Below, in pieces: positions 11,344 through 22,471 of a stretch of 64,000 nucleotides of DNA (position 1 is the first letter of the stretch; each line of letters starts with the position of its first letter). The stretch covers positions 1-64,000 of the forward strand of contig CAJNOI010000078.1 of NCBI GenBank assembly GCA_905250115.1. The letters are read 5' to 3'. A model generated the notes under the pieces. The model was given only the letters and a program-made list of their open reading frames with translations, made no database searches and had not been told where the DNA came from. A program made the translations under genes and the position numbers. Source of the DNA: Adineta steineri (lineage: Eukaryota > Rotifera > Eurotatoria > Adinetida > Adinetidae).

Positions 11344-11689
11344 TTTCCCAGAATTTCTAGAACAATAGATATGTCTATATATTCAGTATTGATATACACG
11401 TTACTAATATGAAATATTGCTAAAATACCTTTAAATATTATATGAACCGAACGATTTCTAATCAAATTATTTGCTTTCCAAGGTGCCTGCTCGGCAACCA
11501 CTCACAACTTCAAAGTTAAAATTCGCATTGAACAGAACAAAAAGTAATATGCTGTAATAATGAAACTTTGGTCACTCATCATTTAAACTTTCATGACTTA
11601 AAATTCCCAACAATATGGCTACGAACTATGATCACTTACTCGATTCAAACATCTATTCAAACTTTGAAAAACTGCTAAACGTTCCGTCT
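11344..11689. other. Spacer
   Basis: AT-rich; nothing recognisable between the minisatellite and the 3' end of the decayed LDLa gene. Confidence 0.4.
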
Positions 11690-13297
11690 TTCTTGCATAC
11701 CAATCATACTCCATCACGATGAGTATAAATATTATCACATTCCCATTGTTCACATTCTGTTTCATTTGTATGACCTTGTTTATCGATTTCTATTGGATAT
11801 AATTCTTGAAAAAAATCACACATCGTTTGAAAACAAATTGTTCTTTTAGTATAATTTTCGTTTTTATTTTTATCTTCGCATAAACCGTTATAATCAGCAC
11901 AATCACAAGTTCCATCTGAAACAAATTTCTTGAGAATATTTTTGTTACTAAAATAAAAATGGTAATATTTATCTTTTAATCGATGAAATAATTGAAGATT
12001 TGCATCTTCAAATATATTTTCATCATCATTATAACGACAATCTGATTGATCATACATTAAACGATGAGATGAACTACACTTGGACGAATTGATGAAAAAT
12101 ACTATTCATAATAGATGTATATCGAAGGTTTGAGCGTGTAACAGCCAATTTTATAATTTTGCAACTCGAAGAGAGACAAAGTATTTTGTGTCATCCATAT
12201 ATATATTTGAAACAAATTTAAGTGATCCATCATGAAAAGATTTGTTCGAACATAAATAAGGTACGAGATGTAGTTCATCATCATTCTTATAAGCTGTAAA
12301 AACATGATTGAAGTATGTTGGCATATTAGGAAAAAATAACGAATTTGGACACTATTTTCTTATGGCAGGAATATGGGTTTTGTTGATAGTATCAATAGTT
12401 ATCAAAGGATACAGTCGACTTGGAAAAGGAAAATGACATTTTAAAGCGAATCAACATTCATTCGATAAGTTGATTTGAATACTGAAAATCACAACTACTT
12501 GTCAGGAATGTTGTTCTACATCTCGCATCTTCATGTCCAAAAACTCCGTCAGTTACGCCAAAGAATAGATTTTGATTAGCAATTCTTTCAATTTTATCAG
12601 ATTTGTTAATACAATCGAAATTTCTTAGTCTAGCGTCATGAATAAATTCATTTTCTTTACATTTATTTAATTCAGGTTGTCTGCAATGTTCTTCATCATA
12701 ATTTCCATCAAGACAATCAACTTTACCATCGCAAATATCTGACCAATCTAAACATGCTGGTTCATAACCACGATTACATTTCAAATGAGTATAGCAAGTC
12801 AAGCCCCTAGATTTAGGAAAATCCTTTTAATAATATTCGCCCCTTAATCCATTTAATGTTGTAAAATCTTGATGATAACAATATAATTGATATTGACATA
12901 TGGGTCCAAATCTTGGTAATGTACAATTATAAACGATTTGTTTTGCCAAAGATGGGTCGTTTGATTCTAAATAATACTCATATTGTTCAATGATATCAAT
13001 TAGTATTCACCATCGATGTAATTCTTCACTTGTTATATTGTGTTTTGCAAGATTATCAAAAGAAAATTTTTGTAACGAATCTTCTTCATTATTTTTAATA
13101 GAAAACCTTGACGATCATTCACTGATACAAAAAGATGTAATCTCTCGACTGAGACCTTCGATATCGAGATTTGCAGCAAATTGTAAACATTTATATCGTA
13201 TATCTATCTTATCAAATGAATTGACATTTAATTGAGGTACAGATAAAGTATTATGTAAGAAAATAAAATAAAAAACATATTTCATATGAAACATGAT
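11690..13297 (-). pseudogene. Decayed secreted LDL-receptor class A domain gene
   Basis: Reading down from an ATG at 13297 gives a signal-peptide-like start (MFHMKYVFYFIFLHNTLSVP). The coding sense then continues for about 1.6 kb. The same frame is broken by TGA at 13115-13117, TGA at 13007-13009 and TAA at 12827-12829, yet the protein text resumes sensibly after each. An LDLa module follows (CLDWSDICDGKVDCLDG..DEEHC, about 12680-12760), then further stops below 12460 and at least one frame change. A second cysteine-rich part at 11704-12057 ends in ETECEQWECDNIYTHRDGVW then stop. From memory, related proteins have Cys instead of the Arg in YTHRDG and continue with another LDLa repeat. Many independent point lesions indicate a pseudogene rather than one sequencing error. 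Confidence 0.8.
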
Positions 13298-14122
13298 TTC
13301 ATTTTATAAAAAACGGTAAATAAAATAACGTGAGTTTATATGAATATATACATTTTCTTTGACGTCTATTTGTTAAAAGGTTTTGATCATGAACAGACTC
13401 GTTTGTTCCCTTTCGATAAACATAAAATGACGTTGAATTAATTCGTTAAAGTAAATAGTTTTGCTTCAAAACCTCCGATTAATTTTTACTACATCATCAT
13501 CACTTCTACAGCTGCCTTGTTATTATTATATCAATGAAGAGAGAAAATTTATTGTACAGTTAGATCAATACATTGACTATTAATGTTTTCTTAACAACCA
13601 TAAAATCAAATGATTGAAATTATCGAATATACACAATAACATTTCCTTCACATTGATTAAAAAATTAATGTAAGTTCTGAGTTTTTTTGCTGTGTATACT
13701 TAATATTTTATCATATAATGAAATAACATCAAAGATACGAAATATTGTAGTTTTATTGAAAAATCAATACTTTCTACAGATGTTGTCAAAAAGTAACTAT
13801 ATGAATATTACTTAGAAATGAGTAATAAAATAATATAATCTTTGTTGAATGAATATCTTAATGTCATGATATAAAGTAAACGTACTTTTATGAAAAGGTC
13901 CTCCTTTCTTAGAGTTGCCAACTCCTCCGGATTTTTCTGTTTCTTCTTAAATTACATTTGACTTTTTTTGACTCGAACTGAATTACAAGCTATATTGAAT
14001 TCTTCGTTACCTGCACACAAACTTATGAACATTTTTTGTATTAAAATGAGAGCTAATTAGAATGTTTCAATCTAATTAAAATATTCTTTTAAAAGACAAT
14101 ATTTTTATCAATATTAAAGCTT

Positions 14123-14193
14123 AGCGTGTTGGTGGTTGTGAGTGTACGTGAATGAAATAGGATATTCATAGTCCCACTCACCCTTCCTCAGCC
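14123..14193. repeat. TGTGGG-like imperfect palindrome (e)
   Basis: A degenerate copy. Left arm GCGTGTTGGTGGTTGTGAGTG, right arm CCCACTCACCCTTCCTCAG. Confidence 0.5.
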
Positions 14194-14846
14194 ATCCAGT
14201 AGATTTTCTTATATTAACTTTATTATTTTAAGCAACAAAAGAATGCAGTTTTTCTCTGGCGATTATAATAGCTACGACTCCTTGCGCCAGCCAAAGTTGT
14301 TGTTTGTTTTACTAGTTTGAAACAGTAAAGTAATGTGCAAACAACAATTTCTGAAGAGACACCGAGCAAGAAGACACACTCTCGTTGCTTTTTTTCAGAA
14401 GAACGCGTAAAAACACAACATGCAGCTTCAGTCACATATTGTGCTTGCTACTGAAAGGTAAGAAAGGATTTCGCTTATGAAGCAAACTAATACATCGATT
14501 TTTTTCTAACTATGATACTCTTTTACAAATCCTCAATAAGTTGTGCAGTTAGATTGTAGTGATAGGTATTCTGTCAAATCATCAACGCTAATGCCATAGT
14601 TTGAAAATATACCCACGAAACCCTGATACTGAAAGTACATATATATCTAAGTACCCGGTGTTGGATTTTTTTACTGGTACGAGTGTGCATGTTAAAATGA
14701 GGGTAGAAAGATCTTCACTTTGCTCAGGAAATGAGTGTCGGAAGAGACAAGTAGCAAAGATTTTTAAGATCTAAGCTCTCATTTTTACTGATGTTTACAC
14801 TCACAAACACAACTATATCCCAAGTCGCGTTAAATCCTTCGAAGTT

Positions 14847-14905
14847 AGTGTATGAGGATGTGGGTGCGGGTGTGCTTTTATTACTCTCATATCCATAGTA
14901 ACCAG
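14847..14905. repeat. TGTGGG-like imperfect palindrome (f)
   Basis: A strong left arm (GAGGATGTGGGTGCGGGTGT) with a weak right arm (CTCATATCCATAGTAACC). Confidence 0.45.
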
Positions 14906-15160
14906 GGGCTCCGATAAGGGGGGGCTGAATCAACGCCCCGCCCTTCAAATTAGAAAACCTATATGTCTTTCTGCGGAAACTGGAAAAGTTGCTGCTAAAA
15001 TTATTAAAGTTCTACTGTACCCGTGGTTGGAAACTTGCTTTTTATGCTCTTTTCACTATACTTCTGCCAGAAACTCCAATAAGAACACTTTTTGTGAGCA
15101 AAATTCCACAAATAATGCATCGTTTAAATATTTTCTATGCGATGTGTCAGAATATTATAG

Positions 15161-15375
15161 AGTGTGCGTGTAGATGAGTGGGTGCATCTTATTTACCACA
15201 CTCAAACCCACACCGACACCTATACCCGCATCCACACTCACACCCACACCCAGGCGCATAACTACACTACCCACATTCACACCTTCACCATTCATACTCA
15301 CACCCATACCCATACCCGCACCACGCACACTCACATCCACACACACACACACACACCCACCCACTACACCACACC
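15161..15375. repeat. Expanded TGTGGG-like unit (g)
   Basis: A short G-rich left arm (GTGTGCGTGTAGATGAGTGG) is followed by about 185 bases of degenerate CACACCC/CCCACA repeats ending in CACCCTCA. It is a much enlarged right arm of the same unit. Any ORF reading through it is low-complexity Thr/His/Pro and not a gene. Confidence 0.75.
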
Positions 15376-15514
15376 CTCAAAATGGTTGAAATCAAACTGA
15401 GACTTTTAGAACAAACGCGCGAAAAACCTTCTGTAGTGTCCCATGTAACTCGCTTTTCTATTTGTACTTGCTTTAAGATAATAGCAATCTAAACTGTGTG
15501 CAGCAGCAGCGCTT

Positions 15515-16298
15515 ATGAGTTCTGAATCACGAAAGATTGCCCTTGTGGTAGGAAACAACAATTATACCAAATCTCCTCTCACGAACTGTGTTAATGATGC
15601 TACCGATTTAAGTGCTGACCTCATAAAAGTTGGATTTTCCGTGACAACACAAACGAACGTCAATTATGAAGAGATGGATAGAGCAATTGAAACTTTTGTC
15701 GATGATATTAGGTCCGGTGATTTCGTCCTGTTTTTTTTTGCTGGACATAGTGTACAATCGGAAGATCAGAACTATTTGTTGCCATGTGATGACGATCGTA
15801 TTAGAAACTTGCCTGATTTAAAATATCGAGCTGTAAATGCACAGCGAGCGCTAGAGCTGATGTCTGCTAAGGCTCCTTTCGTTATTGTGTATCTTCTCGA
15901 TTGTTGTCGCACCTACTTGTTACCAAGTTTGGCTAAAAGCAGAGCTACGGAAATTTCATCAAGAGGAATGGCTCCTATGATCGCAAGGGGTGGTTCTTTG
16001 GTTGCTTCCGCCTGCGCACCTGGAGAAACGGCCGCGGATGCGACATCGAATGGACGTAATGGACTTTTTACTTATCATCTTTTGCAGCAGATGACGAAAC
16101 CAGGCGAAAATATAACAATGTTAATGTTAGATTTAACACAAGCAGTGGCAACTGAAACAAACCAGAAGCAAATACCTTATTATACAAGCTCATTACAAAC
16201 ACGAGATGTATACTTAGTACCACCTACAACGCAGACTCCACGCCCAGAATTAATATTATCGCAAGTGGCACAATTATCCCTTAATTCAGAAATGAATG
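15515..16298 (+). CDS. Caspase-like (peptidase C14 p20) exon
   Basis: The ATG at 15515 opens a caspase-fold domain: KIALVVGNNNYTKSPLTNCVNDA (about residues 7-29), catalytic His78 in FFAGHSVQ, and catalytic Cys131 in LLDCCRTY. This is the DxCR pattern of caspase-like proteases found in bacteria and various eukaryotes rather than QACRG of apoptotic caspases. The His/Cys dyad is intact. After the p20-like core come p10-like segments (GLFTYHLLQQM, QIPYYTSSLQTRDVYL). The frame closes soon after a canonical donor GTGAGT at 16299, so the exon probably ends at 16298 in phase 1 (261 complete codons). Downstream exons probably exist. The exons at 17291-22471 are candidates, but the N gap lies between and the phases do not join directly. 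Role in regulated proteolysis is inferred. Confidence 0.85.
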
Positions 16299-16451
16299 GT
16301 GAGTAACGCATCGTCATCTTTAATAACGGGTACTGGAAAAAGTTCTGAGCAAATATTGTTTCATTTGTCAGCGGTCAAAAGAGGCTCAGTAAAATCGAAA
16401 ATAGCTATCAGACATTTACACTGAAAACGCTTTCTAAATATATACTCAAAC

Positions 16452-16520
16452 GAAGGTGTGGGTGTGAATCCAGGTATAATGATCTCTTAGTCACCAACAC
16501 TATAGCTACCACTTAGTGAG
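16452..16520. repeat. TGTGGG-like imperfect palindrome (h)
   Basis: Clear left arm CGAAGGTGTGGGTGTGAATC; weak right arm CACCAACACTATAGCTACCA. Confidence 0.5.
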
Positions 16521-17092
16521 AGGTTGGGATATCAAAGTATTATGTCTAACTACATGTATATGAGAGAAAAGGAAGCTGGGAAAACATTGAGTAACGCGAT
16601 GTATGAGATGAAGATACTACAGTGTTCTTCTAAAATATAAGCATATGAATAATGCGATGCACGAGAAGATATCAGATATTGTGAGTACATAGGAGAAGAA
16701 GTAAAGAAGAAAGTGTAATTGTTTAGATTGTCACACCATCTTATTCGAATGTGATTATTTCTTTTCTCTAAATGTATCGTAGTACTTTGTTTGATTTTTC
16801 GAAAGAAACAATCAGAGATCTTATCGAGATAGTATTAGGATCTGGAGTACTATGCTCTACAGAAATAGTCATATCATATTTCATTGGTGCTTCGTGCAGC
16901 TTGAGCAACTTCCCGGTATTGGAATATTCAAAAAATATCTTATAGTTAATGGTTTATGTAAAAACTCACAAAACTCTTTATTTTTAAGAATACTCAGCAT
17001 TTAACAGGCTAGACATCGAGAAGTCATTACGATTAAATTTTCAGCTATGTGAAGCTGCTTCCAATACAAGCATAATAAAAACCAAAGACACT

Positions 17093-17139
17093 CGTTGATG
17101 ATAAAGTTACATCAAGCTAAGATACACCAGATCAACAAC
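17093..17139 (+). repeat. 47-bp direct repeat, copy 2
   Basis: Identical to window bases 1-47 and ends exactly at the N run. Confidence 0.9.
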
Positions 17140-17239
17140 NNNNNNNNNNNNNNNNNNNNNNNNNNNNNNNNNNNNNNNNNNNNNNNNNNNNNNNNNNNNN
17201 NNNNNNNNNNNNNNNNNNNNNNNNNNNNNNNNNNNNNNN
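17140..17239. other. Assembly gap of 100 N
   Basis: Exactly 100 Ns, a conventional unknown-size scaffold gap. It falls inside the presumed caspase-like/CDO-like locus and may hide an exon. Confidence 0.99.
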
Positions 17240-17290
17240 AATGATGTATCATATCTGAAGGCTATGACACTTCAACTTTCTTTTTTTTAG

Positions 17291-20200
17291 AAATCGCCTA
17301 TCGATTTGACAATGGCACAGTCCACTTTAACCAACATCGACATCAATGCAATGACGCTTTACAATTCAGGTATATTTTGTAACAAAGTTTTCGTGACTTT
17401 TAGAATTGTCCTATGAACCAGTCAATTGAAGTCGCGGTCTGTCTTCTAAGATGAAGAATGTCAATTTTTCAGTAAAACTGACAGAGGAATAGGATGTATT
17501 CTTGTGGAGGCAGTATCATTACGAATGGGAATAAGATATTTTACAGCACCTTTTCATTAAAATCTCCCGACATAAGGAAAAAAGATAGGGTGTTCGAAAT
17601 TAGATGTACGGAAGTTCGGAATGACAAAATCAATCAAAAATAAAAAAACAGGGTGTTCATAATGAAAGTTGTACAGGACAAAAATCATTTTCGAATACCC
17701 AGCAACATGTGCGGAGTTCAGTATGATTTAGTGCGAAATATGTGCGTCCCTTACGAATCAATAATATGAGGAAACATTCTAAATTTCCACAACTTAGAAT
17801 CTCACCATCGTAGAGATAGACACAAAAAATCTTAAATTAAACGAGATTAAGTAATACTACGCATGAAACCAACAATTTCGGCATGTTTTGATTATGTGAA
17901 AAAAATAATCTGTTAAGATATTGTTCTGTGTTTTTGTTGTGCAACATGTCGTGACATTCAAAACTGAAGGTCATAGTGTCTGTAGAAAAAATGTTTCGAG
18001 GATTTTTATTGCCCAAAAAGGCATAGTTAACCGAATAATAATCGAATTTGACGAAAAACGTTTTCCAAGCAGGGTACTCGTAGTTTCGTATACGTTGAAT
18101 TTAAAGCATACCTAGATGTTCGAGAGAAAATAAGGAATTTCTAACTTCGAGTTTAACATTTGTTCAGTCATTTTATATAGCGTTTACAATTTAAGCGAAT
18201 GTTTAGACTCTTCTCGATGTATATAATTGTTTATGGAAATATTCGCAAGTTTTAGATACGTTGGATTTTGGGCATTTTTAAAAACCAGTGACTAATTTAG
18301 CATATTGTTTTTATTCTATTAAAACATTATGCTATTGCTGACACATTGCTCTTTATCCCAGACTTTCAGTGTAGTGTATTGATAAAAGCACCAAATTCTC
18401 ATGGATTTCAAAGTTGTTTTTATCGTTTATTTTTCTTTAAAGGATTTCCTAAGTTAACCTTATTAGTATTCTTCTAATCGTTTTATAGTATTTTCCGAGC
18501 CTGAATCGATGATATTTTTAATTTAGATTTTTCAACAATAGTTGCGAATCAATCGGATGTTCAACTTGAAGGGCTCAATGCATCGATCGGTGAAGCAGGT
18601 AAAAATAGTTCATTTATAAAGCTTTCAGCGCAATCCCTACGGGATTAAAATATGAGGCACGATATAGCTGTTAGTATTGGTTAAAGAGAGACAGAACTTT
18701 GTTAGAAGCGTGGGTGGGTGTGTAATGGAAGTTAAGAGATGATAGACACCCATACCTATCCACATCCCTCAGGAATCCATGCTTTTATGTATCTCTTAGA
18801 TTAACAGATTCGGACATTACGCTCTCAAGCGAAACGTGTTAGTATTTCTGCACTTTGATAGATATTCACTTTCCAAATTCGAGTAGATAAAAAAGGTATG
18901 CATAACTTTTTCAAGGTTTCAAGATACTCTATTCAGATACCAGAGTAGACAGTTGAAGAATGAGATGTCATGAATTGTTAAGTGCGTAACAGAATAAATT
19001 CTACAAGAGAAGTAGGTTAATACAGAGCAAAGACTCTAACAATAGAAAATGCAAATGGATAGTGTCGATAATCTTATGCGTATATGTTTCTCAAACACAT
19101 CAATAATGTTTTTATTACCTTTGTAGTACATTCATCAATGGTGAAACCATTCACGGATCATCTGATCCATGGTCTTACAACAACCAATATTGTGCAAGAA
19201 AAACTGAAAGTAACAGGCCAAGGAATTGTTATTATCGAAATGAACCAACCAATTCCATTCACATTAAAACTGACGCCTGCTAATTCAAACAGGTAATTTT
19301 TTGCACTAATTTATCGAAAATATTTTATTTTTTGTGTTTTTATTTGTTCGTTGGTTAAGAGATAGACAACTTTATCTTAGAATTTGACACAATGACTTTT
19401 GAACAAGGTTCAATGCTATGAGTTCTGTTAATCCAATGAAAAATCTGACGATAAGACTATGCTATATCCTTTACTCCCCTTTCTAGGCTAACATGTGATG
19501 TACTTGTTTGAAAGTCGAATAGCATATATTTCGAATCAAACAAATCTTTCTCTAAAATAGGCATTTGTTTAAAACTCAGTTACAATCTAGTGTGCATACG
19601 GCAAGATATTCCCGTGCCTTATGTGTTATTCAACAAAAACTTTCTTATTTTTCGCTCTCATTACAACAAAGTATGCTACTCACAGTATTGGTGCGTACTA
19701 TTTAAACCAGAACTTCTGTAGTCAAAGCAATTCCTGCTGTTCGGAGTTCTTGCTAGTAGATACAAGTTTCCTAAACTCATTGAGATCGGAAAGGAGAGTA
19801 TGTTGTATTTTGTGTGATGTTCATGTAATATCAATTCACTCTCACATAATAATTTTCGAATAATTAACGCGTTACTCACCACAATTCCGATATACCTGAT
19901 AGATAAAAATTCTCATAATTTTTAAGAACTATTTGTTTTCTTTCTATTCTATGGTGCGGCATTATAGGTTTAACGATTATAAGTTGATATTATCTGCCAA
20001 TGAAACAAGTGTGACCATCCATGACGGTTCAGACTCCATAGAATCGTCACACACAAACCATATGATATCACCTGTTGGGATACGAAATAAATACTGGCTT
20101 AGCATCGATAAAACGGCTATGGTTATTAAATGTGGATGGGGTGAACCACGACCGTTGTTGACTGCTGTTAAGCTGGATTCCAAGCAGCCACAACTACAAA

Positions 20201-22471
20201 GTTTACAAAATATCTATCTAGGGTACACTGGTAATGGTGCCGACCGAACACCAGTTGACGAACGTTCCAATCAGAATACCATTACTGATATTCAACAACT
20301 CATTAAAGAGAAACATCTGACAATCCGTGTGATAAAATCACTGGTCCCCAGTAAGGAACGATCGCTCCGGCTCTTGCCACTGGGCGTCGAATTTTGTCAT
20401 GAACACGAAATACCAAGAGATATATCATGGGAAGTGGCTGAACTCTACAACAGTATTGCGTATTATAAAGCAATGATTGATCGTGCCTGCGAGCAGTTTC
20501 CACAGTTTATCGAAACTATTCGACGAAGCATTTCACATCCAAACGGTGCTTGCGGAAAAACTTTAGATAAAAAAGCCAAGTTAAGTTCATTTGGTCTCCC
20601 CGGCACATATTTACGAATCACATTCGGCGAACACTACGTAAGTACCAACAATATTTACATTGCCAAATCATAAATTTCTTACTGAGAGGCGATTAGTCAG
20701 CGTCAAGATATATCATTGTTTTATTGACTACATTTCAATCTCTTGTATCAGTTGCTATCAAATCTCCCTTATATTTATTTTTATTAAAAAAATAAATGTG
20801 TTCAATAGACGATAATTAAAGTTATTAGAGCAAGTAGTATTTCACACTAGTGCTCGAACTAGGTCGCCCTGTTCGGCTCGACCATTTTATCTTTTATTTA
20901 TACTTTTCATTACCTTTTTTGCTTCCTGTAGATGATAGAAATTATCAGAAAAGTTCTTTATAGGAAAGCTATATAAACTTCAGCGGTGATAATGTCACGA
21001 ACACTATTATTTTTTTGAAGTGATTGTATTTTTCTCTCACACGCAGTGCTATATAGTACGCCAACTGCATGAATTAGTTAATAGTGTAATCGATAGTAGA
21101 AATATATCGAACATAAACAATTGTTAAGAGTAAAAACAGTTTACAAGACGTTATCTAACTTTTAAATTTTATTGACAAGTGAATCGATCAGAAGTATGGT
21201 GCCGTTTTGAAATAAAACAAATCCATGAGCTCTGCATCATTTTTGAGAGAGAAAGCATTTTCTCGAGTTCTTCTATCTAGTGAGATGCCACGCAGTTAGA
21301 ATTATCTATGTTTAGAAAGAAAAAAGGTTTGATATCAAGAGTTTGAAGATATAGTAAGTTTAATTATACATAAAGCTTAATTATTAGTAGACGATGAGCT
21401 TAATTTATAAACGTTATATAACAATTTTTATCTGTACACATACTATTCTCGATTGTATGGTACCTCATTTAGCTAATAGTTGGAAGAATACTTTCACCGA
21501 AGAGTATGATACACTTCATATGGACTTCTCTTCAATGTGAGGTGTAGGTGTGAGTAATATACTTGCCCCTAAAACTCACCCTCAAGATGCTAACAGATCT
21601 CAAAAGACTACTCTACCAATGTATCTACATGTTAGAACGAATCGCAGAAAACCTAGCTTCTTTACTTTGTTTGTTCAAGTTTTAATAAAAATACCCTGTT
21701 GTTAATTATACGGCAGGGTTTCTTTTCTTACATAAAAATAGATAAAATCAAAGTTAGAGATGTTTAAAGTGCTTTGAATAACCTTCTTTTAGAATTTCAT
21801 TGAGAAAGAATGCCAATCTGACTAATATTAGTATTTAACACTGAAATAGATCTTTCATATTGATTTCACGACAAAAAACTGACAACAGACAGATATTCAT
21901 TCTTGAAAAGTTAAGACTAGGAGTGACCAAATACAAAGATGACTTCTTCCCTAATGAATGAATGCCGAGAGAGAGCGTGATGACTCTAAGATTTGAAAAC
22001 TATTGGATACTATGTGTATTTATATAGGGTAATTCACCGGGTCATCGATTTGTCCTAGAAATCTGGCCGAAAGGTCACTTTAGTCCTATTCATCAACATG
22101 CCGATGCACACGGTGTCATCATGGTTTATCACGGACATATTTTGATTAGTCTCTACGCTGCACTTGATCCTGCCAATCAGATTCCATTCAAACAGCAATT
22201 ATTCGGTCCCAACGATATTACCTACCTGACCCGTGATCTGAACCAAACCCACAAGGTGGAAAATTTTTCTCATGACGTCTGTCTTACAATGCAATGTTAC
22301 CAATATGAAGCTAATGATCAGGAACATTACGGAAATTTTCAGATTATTAAAAATCACGATTTAGAACAAACACATCCTGCCAATCCAAAATCGGACATGG
22401 ATTTCAAGGATTTTCTGAATCAAATGCATGAAGAGTGGATTTCAACTTATGCAAAGGAAGTTCGACTGTAA
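17291..22471 (+). CDS. Protein ending in a cysteine-dioxygenase-type cupin, 5 exons
   Basis: Exons by splice signals and phase: 17291-17369, 18527-18598, 19127-19292, 19968-20637 and 22028-22471, 476 aa with the 5' end missing. The last 1.4 exons look like cysteine dioxygenase. GTYLRITFGEHY matches the CDO Tyr-x-Arg substrate-binding segment. HFSPIHQHADAHG supplies two iron His (codons 22091 and 22097), QTHKVENFSHD the third (22250), and TMQCYQYE the active-site Tyr. The position of the animal Cys-Tyr crosslink cysteine is Gly (DAHG), as in bacterial-type CDOs. All three Fe ligands and Arg are present, so a thiol dioxygenase activity is plausible. Residues encoded around 19980-20190 (KYWLSIDKTAMVIKCGWG) loosely resemble the farnesoic-acid-methyltransferase-type domain. 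The first two exons encode a short repeated motif. The final stop is at 22469-22471. It may be the 3' half of the caspase-like gene. Confidence 0.75.
18707..18772. repeat. TGTGGG-like imperfect palindrome (i)
   Basis: Left arm GCGTGGGTGGGTGTG; right arm CACCCATACCTATCCACATC then CCTCAGG. It sits inside the intron 18599-19126. Confidence 0.65.
21537..21585. repeat. TGTGGG-like imperfect palindrome (j)
   Basis: TGAGGTGTAGGTGTGAGT pairs with ACTCACCCTCA. It sits inside the large intron 20638-22027 of the CDO-like gene. Confidence 0.6.

Larger units (their letters stand above)
13298..15160. other. Spacer with repeats
   Basis: No supported gene. It contains TGTGGG-like palindromes (e) and (f). 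A GC-rich stretch follows at about 14904-14943, with GGGGG..CGCCCCGCCC able to fold back, possibly a transposon end. Confidence 0.4.
16299..17139. other. Probable intron up to assembly gap
   Basis: It begins with donor GTGAGT. No exon is recognised. It contains TGTGGG-like palindrome (h) and ends with the second copy of the 47-bp repeat. Confidence 0.5.

Noticed and set aside
15155-15400. Open frames through the CACACCC tract (Thr/His-rich on plus, Gly/Val-rich on minus)
   Set aside because: Simple-sequence translation with no domain, splice signal or neighbouring exon.
17291-17369. Alternative frame of this exon (EIAYRFDNGTVHFNQH...), which would join the caspase exon in phase
   Set aside because: Its end phase does not fit the next exon, whereas the chosen frame fits and repeats the motif of exon 18527-18598.
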